Shown here: positions 30,890 to 38,555 of the stretch, piece after piece
Layout: every line of letters starts with the position of its first letter
How positions within the stretch are numbered: position 1 is the stretch's first letter
Source: Rubripirellula reticaptiva
GTDB lineage: Bacteria > Planctomycetota > Planctomycetia > Pirellulales > Pirellulaceae
NCBI RefSeq assembly: GCF_007860175.1
Contig: NZ_SJPX01000003.1
Location: 409,488-457,369 of the forward strand
DNA length: 47,882 bases
Reading direction: 5' to 3'
Program-made: the position numbers and the translations under genes
The notes under the pieces: generated by a model
What the model was told of the DNA's origin: nothing
Database searches by the model: none
Seen by the model: the letters and a program-made list of their open reading frames with translations, nothing else

Positions 30890-30927
30890 GACTCAACGCG
30901 TTGTAATGACGCCTTAAAATCGAGCCC

Positions 30928-31338
30928 ATGCGTAAATTCGGGATCCAACACTTGCTGCTAGCGACGCTGTCTGCGGCATTGGCATTCCCCGTCGCGCGGA
31001 TTGTTGGTTTCCGTGTTCTGCTTCCGTTCTTTGCGCTAACTGTTGTTTTTGCCCCTGCCGTTTTTTACTCGATGGCGGCACTACCAACTTCGACGACACG
31101 ATCTATGCGACGATCCATACGATACACTCTGCTTGCCGGAACTCTAGGAGCATGTATTGTTACTGGCGTTGCTGTCGATGGATTCACCGTACTTCCTCCT
31201 TTGCTTGCGCTGCTGTTCGCGTTTTGGTTTCCGCAACTTGTTTTTCTCGAAATTGGATCGGCATACCGATCCGGTCTGATTGGCTCGCTTTACTGGGGAT
31301 GCCGACCCGAAAACATTGCCGGCGAAGACGGCGGATAA
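30928..31338 (+). CDS. Four-TM membrane protein
   Basis: 136 aa. Opening RKFGIQHLLLATLSAALAF (IQxLLxxT-type planctomycete leader), further TMs VLLPFFALTVVFAPAVFY, LLAGTLGACIVTGVAV and VLPPLLALLFAFWFPQLVFL. EDGG-stop encoded by R'' of site 59. Confidence 0.7.
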   Translation: MRKFGIQHLLLATLSAALAFPVARIVGFRVLLPFFALTVVFAPAVFYSMAALPTSTTRSMRRSIRYTLLAGTLGACIVTGVAVDGFTVLPPLLALLFAFWFPQLVFLEIGSAYRSGLIGSLYWGCRPENIAGEDGG

Positions 31339-31425
31339 CAATCGCATGCACCGGAGGACGGGTGGTCCATTTCCTCTTTTGCTTGCGTGCGTTTCGCCCG
31401 TCCCCGGTGATGCGTTACGTTATCT
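31333..31425 (+). repeat. attC-like site 59
   Basis: R'' GGATAAC, R' GTTATCT; L'' arm CACCGGAGGACGGG. Confidence 0.9.
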
Positions 31426-31426
31426 G

Positions 31427-31645
31427 CTAAAGCCAAACCCTCACCCGTGTCCCCAGTTTACCGCTGCGGGACGGGTGCGATTCTTCCATTCTCACTTCCA
31501 AATTCTCAACAGTTGTCTCATACACATTTGGCAAAGGCACGCTGTGATCGCAATCCGGCTTTCCTGTACCGGTGCAAGTGACCTGTACGTCGCCGTGCTC
31601 GTTCTTTTGCCGCTCCAACTGCTCAATCAGTTCCGAAATCAACAC
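31427..31645 (-). CDS. Reversed cassette gene, ISELIEQL-type protein
   Basis: 72 aa with a GTG start at 31645 behind GAGGTG. An alternative ATG at 31672 lies in the attC spacer. The opening LISELIEQLERQKNEHGDVQV matches a small widespread family (SELIxxLxxxKxxHGDxxV) common in phages and mobile elements, of unknown function; the family call is from pattern memory. Confidence 0.6.
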   Translation of the reverse strand: MLISELIEQLERQKNEHGDVQVTCTGTGKPDCDHSVPLPNVYETTVENLEVRMEESHPSRSGKLGTRVRVWL

Positions 31646-31657
31646 TCGACACCTCGC

Positions 31658-31747
31658 AGATAACCAAAACATGCACGGGAGTTGCCGGGCTACCGTGTCT
31701 GAAATGGGGCATCGCTCGCGGCAACCCCGTGATGTTGTACGTTCGTC
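31658..31747 (+). repeat. attC-like site 60
   Basis: R'' AGATAAC, R' GTTCGTC; L'' arm CACGGGAGTTGCCG. Confidence 0.9.
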
Positions 31748-31798
31748 CAACTAAGAAACATCATCTCCGACCCTAACTCCAACTTAGGCACAAGCAAT

Positions 31799-32179
31799 AT
31801 GCAAGCGACCCGACAGGACTTTGAACGCGCCGGTAATGCCTACAATGAGCGATTCGCTAAGTTCGAGGAATTCTGCGAGGCCGCGCTTGAAATTCCGGCG
31901 ATTCCAACCATGACAATCGAACGACCACGACCCGACGTATTGTCAATTCGCTATCTAAACGCCACGTACGAGATGTGGTTTGGATTCATTGAGCCAGAAC
32001 CTCACCGATACTACGGTCAAATCACTTCGTGTATGGTTGATCCTTTCGACGATTCTAAACGCACCGCAAAACGTCAATTGCCGTTTGATCGCCTTGGAAA
32101 CATAGGACCGGATCTTCCACATGCGAATATGTGTTTGCCCGACGACACGGAAAAGGTAATACTTGAACTTTTGGTTTAG
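31799..32179 (+). CDS. Hypothetical cytoplasmic protein
   Basis: 126 aa, ATG. Helical start (QDFERAGNAYNERFAKFEEFCEAAL), then beta strands (VLSIRYLNATYEMWFGFIEPEPHRYYGQIT). Acidic tail. No family recognised. Confidence 0.65.
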   Translation: MQATRQDFERAGNAYNERFAKFEEFCEAALEIPAIPTMTIERPRPDVLSIRYLNATYEMWFGFIEPEPHRYYGQITSCMVDPFDDSKRTAKRQLPFDRLGNIGPDLPHANMCLPDDTEKVILELLV

Positions 32180-32209
32180 CCGCACGCCTTAGGACAAACC
32201 AGCGTACAG

Positions 32210-32299
32210 GACGAACAATGCGATGCAACGGAGCCGGGCTTGCACGGTTTCACGAATGGAAAGTCAACTCTTCCGGCCCGCTGATCGCCGCCGTTATCC
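32210..32299 (+). repeat. attC-like site 61
   Basis: R'' GACGAAC, R' GTTATCC; L'' arm CAACGGAGCCGGGC. Confidence 0.9.
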
Positions 32300-32318
32300 G
32301 ACTGATCGTCGCCTCACA

Positions 32319-32786
32319 ATGAATCTTGACGACATCCCAAAACGTTTCGCGAATCACTTTGGCGACGACCGATCTGACTACACGCTGAACCCGCCTTCGA
32401 CCTCGACCGAACTTGAATCCGCCGAACTTCGACTCAGCGCATCATTTCCTGCTGACATTGCAACCTTTTTTCTCCGCTTCAATGGTTGTCTCGTGCCGAA
32501 CCCTCACGTTGACATACTGCCACTCAATCTATGGTCACGTGCTTCCGATAGCCTGGTTCAATTTGCTTGGGTCGATTTTTCCGCAACCCTCTGCTTCGAT
32601 ACATCGTGCATCAACGATGCTGGACAATGGGACATTGTCTGTCCTGGTTCCCGGTTCCGTATTACACACACATTCGCAAGTCTGTTCACGGTTCACATAT
32701 GGAAATGGATCGACCGCCGCATCCCGTTCTGGCTTCCAGACTGGCTCGACTATGCCCAAGGTCGTAAAACCCATGCTGGCGGATAA
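32319..32786 (+). CDS. SMI1/KNR4 (SUKH) family protein
   Basis: 155 aa from the ATG at 32319 (the frame open from 32223 starts in attC). SUKH hallmarks: TSTELESAELRLSASFPADIATFFLRFNGCLV (helix, then xLPxDxxxFFLxxNG), ILPLNLW, and a late WxxxxxRxPFWLPDW region. SUKH proteins commonly act as immunity proteins against polymorphic or contact-dependent toxins. Stop in R'' of site 62. Confidence 0.75.
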   Translation: MNLDDIPKRFANHFGDDRSDYTLNPPSTSTELESAELRLSASFPADIATFFLRFNGCLVPNPHVDILPLNLWSRASDSLVQFAWVDFSATLCFDTSCINDAGQWDIVCPGSRFRITHTFASLFTVHIWKWIDRRIPFWLPDWLDYAQGRKTHAGG

Positions 32787-32873
32787 CCATGGCGTGCACA
32801 CGGAGCGGGGCTTGCGGCTGGTTATGAAATGGACAACTTTACTCTCCCCGCCCGGTGACGCCGGTCGTTCTGT
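32781..32873 (+). repeat. attC-like site 62
   Basis: R'' GGATAAC, R' GTTCTGT; L'' arm CACACGGAGCGGGGC with two unpaired A residues. Confidence 0.9.
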
Positions 32874-33304
32874 CGCATGATTTCCTTTTTGGCGCAGGGA
32901 CCTCACTACCATGAGAACAGCATCGACCATTATCACAGCGATGGTTCCATTCGCCGGATAATTCGCAACAACGCAGTTCTGCTGAGGCCATCCTCTGACT
33001 TGGCTCGGTCCGAGCCTGATTTACGTATCAACGCCAATCGCGGTCACAGCCGTCGTATTGCAGCACCGACGCCTCAGTGGCGGCGCCCGAACGTGGTCGC
33101 TACTACTGCTTGCCGCTACTACTGCTTGCCGTTACTATGCTACAATGTCTCTTCATCACAGGATTGACCTGCATCGGCGTCTATTACGACGGCATTCAGT
33201 TCTTCTTCAACGTATTTGGCATCCATTCGTAGAGGACGTGTCGGTGCGGCTGCTGCACCGAATGGTCGGTCGTAGTAGAGGCCAATCCTCTCGCGCGAGT
33301 TGCG
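32868..33304 (+). pseudogene. Degenerate membrane-protein cassette
   Basis: 438-bp cassette with protein-like pieces in different frames. A signal-like RTASTIITAMVPFAG starts at the ATG 32911 and stops early. A hydrophobic segment (SLIYVSTPIAVTAVV, SLLLLAATTA) lies in another frame. LFITGLTCIGVYYDGIQFFFNVFG follows in a third. I read this as a membrane-protein gene broken by several indels. An open 96-codon frame from 32877 is less protein-like. Promoter-like sequence lies within it at 33110-33146. Confidence 0.45.
33110..33146 (+). promoter_or_regulatory. Promoter-like sequence, overlapping -10 elements
   Basis: TTGCCG (33110-33115), 17 bp, TACTAT (33133-33138), overlapping an extended -10 TGCTACAAT ending at 33146. 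Could serve the large gene at 33403. Confidence 0.4.
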
Positions 33305-33394
33305 ACAGAACAAAGCCGTGAACCGGAGCACTCAATCGCGCGGCAACTGAAATCAAAGTCTTCCGTTCGTGCCCGGTTACGGCAGACGTTCTGC
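33305..33394 (+). repeat. attC-like site 63
   Basis: R'' ACAGAAC, R' GTTCTGC; L'' arm AACCGGAGCAC. Confidence 0.88.
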
Positions 33395-33402
33395 TATATC
33401 TC

Positions 33403-34392
33403 ATGGAAACACCAAACCTAGTACGACAACGGATTGCAACATCGCATTTGGTCGGCCAATCCATCGTCACGGAGCAAGCGTTGCGAGGGATGGTCGAGCA
33501 ACTGCGCAACTCTGAGCGGAAACCGGTTGTCATGGTGGAGCATGACATACTGTGTCCACCGCTTGGCCATACGCTCTCCGGCGAGGTTACAGAACTAGAT
33601 GATGGATTCCACGCGTTGGACGTAGTTGCCGAGATCTACGGCCCGCCTCAACCATCCGCTCTACCGGATGGCGAGGATGGATACGTCGTTGCAAGCACGA
33701 CACACCAGAACCCATTGTCAATTGGTATTCACCAACACGAAAGTGACGAGAATGTCATTCGGATTGACCCCGTCAATTTTGGAAGCCTCGAAGAGGCCGA
33801 TCGTTTCTTCGACAAACTTCGTGCTGATGGTTGCGATGGATTCACACGGGGTCACTCCGAACGCCGATCAGAACTGCCCGATCCGCAGGTGGTATTTGAC
33901 CTCGGCTTAAACGCATCGGTTGTTTGGATTGGTTACCGTATTGCGAAGGCAGCGGCTGATGCCTTGGACCCAACGCTCAAAACGTTTTTCCAGTCTATGT
34001 ACGCCGCAATCCGTCGTTCAGCAAGCGAAATGTTGCCTAGAAATCGTCCGGTAACTTTCGTGCTTAATGTCAACGGCAAACCAAATTTGCAATTCGTCGC
34101 GCGAACTCGCGATGCAGAGGCTGTGGTTAATGCTTTCGAATCCGAAACGCTTTCGGACCTCAAATCTACGATCGACACAGCGTTAGATCGATTTGATGCT
34201 GAAATGGTGCAATTCGTGCTGTCGGAAAGTGGCAACTGGGTCCTAAACTACATGGTCTCAACGACTGGCAGAAGCATCGGATCGAAGCGGGCGTTCAAGG
34301 TCCGCTCGGCTCGAATCGCGGAACTGGACGGTCTTCCTGACGTAAGTGAGGACAGAGCAGAACCAGACGATGCACGTGAGTCGCCGAGCTGA
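33403..34392 (+). CDS. Large hypothetical protein, largest gene of the window
   Basis: 329 aa, ATG 9 bp after R'. N-terminal ~85 residues acidic (VVMVEHDILCPPLGHTLSGEVTELDDGFHALDVVAEIYG). Centre ~150-200 includes a hydrophobic helix (LGLNASVVWIGYRIAKAAADAL). C-terminal ~200-310 looks like an RNA/protein-binding alpha/beta region (PVTFVLNVNGKPNLQFVARTRDAEAVVNAFESE). The frame passes R'' and ends in the L'' arm of site 64, so the tail AEPDDARESPS is attC-encoded. No family recognised. Confidence 0.7.
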   Translation: METPNLVRQRIATSHLVGQSIVTEQALRGMVEQLRNSERKPVVMVEHDILCPPLGHTLSGEVTELDDGFHALDVVAEIYGPPQPSALPDGEDGYVVASTTHQNPLSIGIHQHESDENVIRIDPVNFGSLEEADRFFDKLRADGCDGFTRGHSERRSELPDPQVVFDLGLNASVVWIGYRIAKAAADALDPTLKTFFQSMYAAIRRSASEMLPRNRPVTFVLNVNGKPNLQFVARTRDAEAVVNAFESETLSDLKSTIDTALDRFDAEMVQFVLSESGNWVLNYMVSTTGRSIGSKRAFKVRSARIAELDGLPDVSEDRAEPDDARESPS

Positions 34393-34446
34393 GGTTATTG
34401 AAGTGGTATGTCGTTCGCGGCGACCACGTGATCGTAAACGTTATCT
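34357..34446 (+). repeat. attC-like site 64
   Basis: R'' GCAGAAC, R' GTTATCT; L'' arm CACGTGAGTCGCCG. Codes for the last ~11 residues of the upstream gene. Confidence 0.9.
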
Positions 34447-34450
34447 GCAC

Positions 34451-34720
34451 CTACTCGGTTCCGTGTGCTGCCCAAAACAAATCTGATCCGTGCTTCGTCG
34501 CCATGTACGAAAAACAGCCCGTCGCATATCCGTTGTCGTAATCGCCACCTTCAAGGACGTGGCTCAAATGTCCTGCCATTGCTCGCACCGTAAACTCTGC
34601 CTCATCGTCCCACGGCAAAACCTGATCCCATTCGTCGCACCATTTGCGAATCCACCGTTTAGCAGACTCCAAATCTGGACACTCTTTGCGAAGATACTCG
34701 TACAAATCAGGTTTGGACAT
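34451..34720 (-). CDS. Reversed cassette gene, acidic protein
   Basis: 89 aa, ATG at 34720. Trp/Asp-rich helical N-terminal half (LESAKRWIRKWCDEWDQVLPWDDEAEF), then AGHLSHVLEGGDYDNGYATGCFSYMATKHG. Cytoplasmic, no SD seen. Its attC is a near-copy of the one next to the unrelated reversed gene at 5925. Confidence 0.6.
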   Translation of the reverse strand: MSKPDLYEYLRKECPDLESAKRWIRKWCDEWDQVLPWDDEAEFTVRAMAGHLSHVLEGGDYDNGYATGCFSYMATKHGSDLFWAAHGTE

Positions 34721-34724
34721 GGAC

Positions 34725-34814
34725 AGATAACAATGTGATGCACGGGAGTTGCGGGCAGCCCGTTTGGTGGAATCAACGTCACGGGCCGCAACCCCGTGAT
34801 CACTAGCGTTATCC
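34725..34814 (+). repeat. attC-like site 65
   Basis: R'' AGATAAC, R' GTTATCC; L'' arm CACGGGAGTTGCGG. Confidence 0.9.
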
Positions 34815-35126
34815 GACATACTCCCTCTGGTGTCCGGCGTATTTCTTCGCACAAGCGATCACTTCAACCTTCGATTGCGAATTGGTCGTTCGGCTTTTGC
34901 GTTAGTGAATCGACGCGTCAAATGTTTTGATCCTCCGTTGGCGTTGGCTGCAACGTTGGTTGATCGCTGACTGATTTCCGTCTTAACGACTGGCGTTTGT
35001 CGATGGCACCGAAACGGTTCTGATCCTTCGATGAACGGAATTGGTTGCCGCGTACTTTAGGCCCCGCTAGACTTTGGCGACTTGAAATCCACTGCCCAAC
35101 ACTCGATCAATGCCCGTCGATAAAAC
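34809..35126 (+). repeat. Gene-less cassette family A, copy 4
   Basis: 318-bp body; followed by the HNH nuclease gene at 35286. Confidence 0.9.
35045..35073 (+). promoter_or_regulatory. Sigma70-like promoter of family A copy 4
   Basis: TTGCCG (35045-35050), 17 bp, TAGACT (35068-35073). Confidence 0.5.
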
Positions 35127-35216
35127 GGATAACCATCGGTTGTACCGGAGCGGCGGTGGTACCGCTGTTTTGAAATCACGGCACTCGCCGCCGCCCGGTA
35201 AACCGTAACGTTACAT
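35127..35216 (+). repeat. attC-like site 66
   Basis: R'' GGATAAC, R' GTTACAT; L'' arm TACCGGAGCGGCGG. Confidence 0.9.
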
Positions 35217-35285
35217 GCCTCAGACGAACCCGCTCCGACCTTCGCGTGTCGTTGATACGACTGGTCACATTTCTGGCGAGGCGAC

Positions 35286-36089
35286 ATGACTCAATATTGC
35301 TGCATCTTCTGCAAGTCTGACGACCGCGAATTCACATCGCGTGAACACGTCGTTCCCGAATCTCTCGGCAATTCTGAGCACATACTACCGCGCGGCATCG
35401 TGTGCGATTGGTGCAACAACTACTTCGCGAGAAAGGTCGAAGCTCCGGTTCTAAATTCCGCGTTTTTCACGCAAGCACGCAATCGAACAGGAATCCCGAA
35501 CAAGCGGCGGAACATTCCGCCAATTGACGTCCTGTCATATCCTGTTGCGCTTCATTTGCAACTTGCAGCGTCGACTGGTGGTGACCGATCAATCTATGCT
35601 GCGAATGACTCGGACAACGATGCCTTCGTTGATATGATCACTAAACGAAAACGATTCTCGGTCGTATTTCCGGTTCCGAAATTGCCCTCCGGCCGTTTGT
35701 TTGCTCGATTTCTCGCCATGATGGCGCTCGAAGCATGGGCAAAGACAATCCTCGATGCGAACGGTGACCTTCACGGCGATCTCATCGACAAACCGGAACT
35801 GGACGAAATCCGTGGCTTCGCTCGCTTCGGCACCGGCGCTGACGCATGGGTTTACGCGTCGCGGCGGCTCTATGCCGAGGATCATCACTTCGTTGATGAC
35901 GATGGCTCCACCTTCGATGTGCTTCACGAATACACACTGCTCTATACTGACGCGAACGAACTGTACTTCGTGATTGCAATTCTTGGCATTGAATTTGCGA
36001 TCAACCTAGGTGGCCCGGAAATCGACGGTTACAATGACTGGCTGAAATCGAATGCAGGCCGAAGTCCTCTGTACCCAAACGGCATGTAA
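35286..36089 (+). CDS. HNH endonuclease family protein
   Basis: 267 aa, ATG behind GGCGAGGCGAC. N-terminal HNH module: CIFCKSDDREFTSREHVVPESLGN ... LPRGIVCDWCNNYFARKVE, with CxxC zinc pairs, the catalytic His in EHVVPESLG and the Asn/His finger CDxCNN. The remaining ~200 residues are unassigned. Such proteins cut DNA or sit in defence/mobile contexts; the target is unknown. Directly behind family A copy 4. TAA in R'' ATGTAAC. Confidence 0.85.
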   Translation: MTQYCCIFCKSDDREFTSREHVVPESLGNSEHILPRGIVCDWCNNYFARKVEAPVLNSAFFTQARNRTGIPNKRRNIPPIDVLSYPVALHLQLAASTGGDRSIYAANDSDNDAFVDMITKRKRFSVVFPVPKLPSGRLFARFLAMMALEAWAKTILDANGDLHGDLIDKPELDEIRGFARFGTGADAWVYASRRLYAEDHHFVDDDGSTFDVLHEYTLLYTDANELYFVIAILGIEFAINLGGPEIDGYNDWLKSNAGRSPLYPNGM

Positions 36090-36172
36090 CAAATCGGTGA
36101 ACGGGAGGGCTCGGCGCAGTCGGTCCTGAAGTCAAGTCCTCTCCTCGCCCCCCGTTACCGCAAGCGTTCGCA
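36084..36172 (+). repeat. attC-like site 67
   Basis: R'' ATGTAAC, R' GTTCGCA; L'' arm AACGGGAGGGCTCGG. Confidence 0.88.
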
Positions 36173-36176
36173 GGAC

Positions 36177-36428
36177 TCAAATCGAGTCGTGCGTGTATCC
36201 TCGAAAATGCTTCTTGGCACACGACCGGCCAACCGGGAAGAATCCCATGTAGCCCGAATCGCTCTGGTCTGGATCAAGGCCGGGAGCTGCGACTTGCCCG
36301 CCACCGTCGATGACCTCAACGTAAACTGGTTCGCTCGTCAGCTTTCGACCGCAGCAGGCACAATGCTCCATGCTGCCGTTTGTGTCTTTGTCTGACCACT
36401 TCATCGGTATCATTGATGCTGTTGTCAT
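36177..36428 (-). CDS. Reversed cassette gene, zinc-ribbon protein
   Basis: 83 aa from the ATG at 36428 (a second Met, HCACCG, at ~20). CACCGRKL near residue 23 and SCAKKHF near 70 give a split Cys-cluster typical of small zinc proteins; the segment VYVEVIDGGGQVAAPGLDPDQSDSG lies between. Function unknown. Confidence 0.6.
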   Translation of the reverse strand: MTTASMIPMKWSDKDTNGSMEHCACCGRKLTSEPVYVEVIDGGGQVAAPGLDPDQSDSGYMGFFPVGRSCAKKHFRGYTHDSI

Positions 36429-36436
36429 ACTGAGCC

Positions 36437-36526
36437 TGCGAACAAACCAATGCAATCGAGTTGCCGTCGATGCGTGTTTGGGATGGAAAATCAATCGCGG
36501 CAACCGATTGATTGGTAGCGTTCGTC
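36437..36526 (+). repeat. attC-like site 68
   Basis: R'' TGCGAAC, R' GTTCGTC; L'' arm CAATCGAGTTGCCG. Confidence 0.9.
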
Positions 36527-36651
36527 GGTGCTGCAACGCCCGGCCCCGGCCCGAATCCAGAACTGAATCAACGCTCGTTGAACACTGGTTCGCCCACGTT
36601 CGATACACTGTCATGTGGCCATACTCGTTCGAACTGTCGCCGTTGGGACAC
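36521..36651 (+). other. Minimal gene-less cassette
   Basis: 131-bp body, the smallest in the window and too short for a gene. Contains TACACT (36604-36609) with a distant TTGAAC; the spacing of 20 bp is poor. Confidence 0.75.
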
Positions 36652-36742
36652 GACGAACTATCCCGATGCACGGCAGCGGCCAAGACGCTATTTTGGAACT
36701 TCCAACCTTTCACCGGCCGCTCCGTGATCGGCGGTGTTAGCA
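36652..36742 (+). repeat. attC-like site 69
   Basis: R'' GACGAAC, R' GTTAGCA; L'' arm CACGGCAGCGGCC. Confidence 0.88.
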
Positions 36743-37030
36743 CGACGAGAAAACCTCGAAGTGCCCTTTGTACGGAACGTCGCCCAAATCGACGTGCGGC
36801 GAATTTGAATCAACTCTTGCTCGAATACGGTTCCACTCGACGCGATCAGGGCCGCGAGACTTGTAGCCCTCCAAGTAGACGACATTCACGCCATCATCCC
36901 AAACACTGAGCACGTTGCCGTCGAACCACTCGCCATCCGGTCGCTGGAATATCACAACATCACCAACCTTGACTCGCGTGCTAACAACCGCATGCACGGG
37001 AGCACTCATCGACGCGTTTTCTGATTGCAT
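36737..37030 (-). CDS. Reversed cassette gene starting in attC loop, SH3/KOW-like
   Basis: 97 aa. ATG at 37030 in the loop of site 70, preceded by GAAAGGAAAAAC. N-terminal QSENASMSAPVHAVV is attC-encoded. The body TRVKVGDVVIFQRPDGEWFDGNVLSVWDDGVNVVYLEGYKSRGP is a small beta-barrel of SH3/KOW type (binding domain, partner unknown). The stop TAA is the TTA of R' of site 69. Confidence 0.65.
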   Translation of the reverse strand: MQSENASMSAPVHAVVSTRVKVGDVVIFQRPDGEWFDGNVLSVWDDGVNVVYLEGYKSRGPDRVEWNRIRARVDSNSPHVDLGDVPYKGHFEVFSSC

Positions 37031-37069
37031 AGTTTTTCCTTTCGTGCCCCGTGATGCGGGACGTTATCG
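36979..37069 (+). repeat. attC-like site 70 with antisense start in loop
   Basis: R'' TGCTAAC, R' GTTATCG; L'' arm CACGGGAGCAC. Loop very similar to site 21. Confidence 0.9.
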
Positions 37070-37103
37070 GACTAACCGACGATGCACGAGAAGATCGCTG
37101 CCG

Positions 37104-37436
37104 ATGAGTGAGGTTGCGTTTACGAAAGACCGTTTCTCCGAGATCATGACAATGCTATCGACTGATCGTGTCACGTTGACTTCGATTGATCCGGAGCCCG
37201 TTCAACGACGGAATTCAACTTGGCAGCGATATGAAGCATCACGCGATTCTGCAATGGCAATGCTTGTACTACACACTCGATGGGAGTTGCCCGATCACGT
37301 CGTATTCATTTTGTCGCGAGACATGCGGCGCGTTTGTCGCCCTTCAACATGGTCCGGTGACACCAAGCTCGTAAAGGAACTCGACCGGCGACTGCTGGAT
37401 GCAGATGGCTGGTACCTCGGAGACGGAAAGGGCTAA
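37104..37436 (+). CDS. Hypothetical cytoplasmic protein
   Basis: 110 aa from the ATG at 37104. Composition ordinary, with a Thr/Ser-rich middle and RELDRRLLDADGWYLGDGKG-like end (KELDRRLLDADGWYLGDGKG). No signal or TM. Not recognised. Confidence 0.6.
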   Translation: MSEVAFTKDRFSEIMTMLSTDRVTLTSIDPEPVQRRNSTWQRYEASRDSAMAMLVLHTRWELPDHVVFILSRDMRRVCRPSTWSGDTKLVKELDRRLLDADGWYLGDGKG

Positions 37437-37461
37437 ACTGTATCGCGATTTAACAGAGTGC

Positions 37462-37552
37462 CGATAACCAAGCCGTGAACCGGAGCGGCGAAGTCGAGCG
37501 TTTTGACAATGGACAATTTTCCGTCGCCGCCCGGTTACGGCAATCGTTACCG
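37462..37552 (+). repeat. attC-like site 71
   Basis: R'' CGATAAC, R' GTTACCG; L'' arm AACCGGAGCGGCGA. Confidence 0.9.
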
Positions 37553-37603
37553 GACTGAATTCGTGCGCAGGCTGCGACAAATGAGCAACCCGCAATCACC
37601 GCC

Positions 37604-38005
37604 GTGAAGATGAACGTTTACGATCCATCACCGAGTGACGTAGCAGCCTGGGTTCAGCTCGGGATACCGACTCCCTGGCCAGACCAAGACTGGGACATGT
37701 ACGTGTGCAATGGGCTCAACGATGATCTAATCCTAGCGTACGCCAATGATCCGTCTTGCATTCAACGCGAGTTCTTCGTTCATTGCCTCTATCAACTTGT
37801 CGGCGATTTCACTGCATGGAGCACTGGCAACACGGTCCTAGGTGCACGGATCGAGGAGCTGCTCGCAAATGTCGACGCGAAGAGTCACGAAGATGTTAGC
37901 AAATGGCGTGATGAAACGATTGCACTCCGTGGTGGCGAGCTGTCGTTTGACCTTAACTATTGGGTTCATCATCTATACGCCGACCAAATCCCAGACGGCC
38001 GGTAA
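37604..38005 (+). CDS. Hypothetical acidic protein
   Basis: 133 aa with a GTG start (ATG two codons later). Asp/Trp-rich: DVAAWVQLGIPTPWPDQDWDMYV, then FFVHCLYQLVGDFTAW and a C-terminal NYWVHHLYADQIPDGR. Soluble. Overall look is that of small immunity-type proteins, but no family is identified. TAA in R''. Confidence 0.65.
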   Translation: MKMNVYDPSPSDVAAWVQLGIPTPWPDQDWDMYVCNGLNDDLILAYANDPSCIQREFFVHCLYQLVGDFTAWSTGNTVLGARIEELLANVDAKSHEDVSKWRDETIALRGGELSFDLNYWVHHLYADQIPDGR

Positions 38006-38089
38006 CCATCGCATGCAACGGAGCCGGGCTTGCGGGATTTTACAAATGGAACATCAACCTTCCCGGCCCGCTGATGCGTACCGTTATCG
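38000..38089 (+). repeat. attC-like site 72
   Basis: R'' CGGTAAC, R' GTTATCG; L'' arm CAACGGAGCCGGGC. Confidence 0.9.
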
Positions 38090-38455
38090 GGCTGACTCCT
38101 CATGTGTTTGGTGTGTTCGCTTGCGTTAGCGATTACTGCAACGCTGGATTGCGAATTTTTCGTTCGGTGTTTGCTTTAGTGTTTTGGCAATTCAAACGCT
38201 TTGATCCTCCGTTGACGATTGCCACAACGTAGAGCGTTCCCAAGCCGAACCTGTGTTTGCTGTTGGCGTTTGTTGATGGCACCGCAACGTTTTTGATTCT
38301 TCGTTTATGAACAACACGCCCTGCCGGACGACGACACCCGTTTACTTGCCGACCGGGTCAACGCCCAATTGCTTGCCGCACGAATCGACGCCCGCTAGAC
38401 TGTGGCGACGCGGTTTCCGCTTCCCAGAACCCGATCAACGCTCGTCCATAAAAGC
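38084..38455 (+). repeat. Gene-less cassette family B, copy 3
   Basis: 372-bp body, almost identical to copy 2 (one early difference: TTTGGTGTG versus TTTGGCGTG). Followed by the gene at 38556. Confidence 0.9.
38373..38401 (+). promoter_or_regulatory. Sigma70-like promoter of family B copy 3
   Basis: TTGCCG (38373-38378), 17 bp, TAGACT (38396-38401). Confidence 0.5.
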
Positions 38456-38546
38456 CGATAACCAAGTGATTCAACGGAGTCGGGCTTGCAAGGTTTTCGC
38501 AATGATCACGTCTAATCTCCCGACCCGCTGATCACCAGCGTTATCC
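38456..38546 (+). repeat. attC-like site 73
   Basis: R'' CGATAAC, R' GTTATCC; L'' arm CAACGGAGTCGGGC. Confidence 0.9.
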
Positions 38547-38555
38547 GACTGAATC

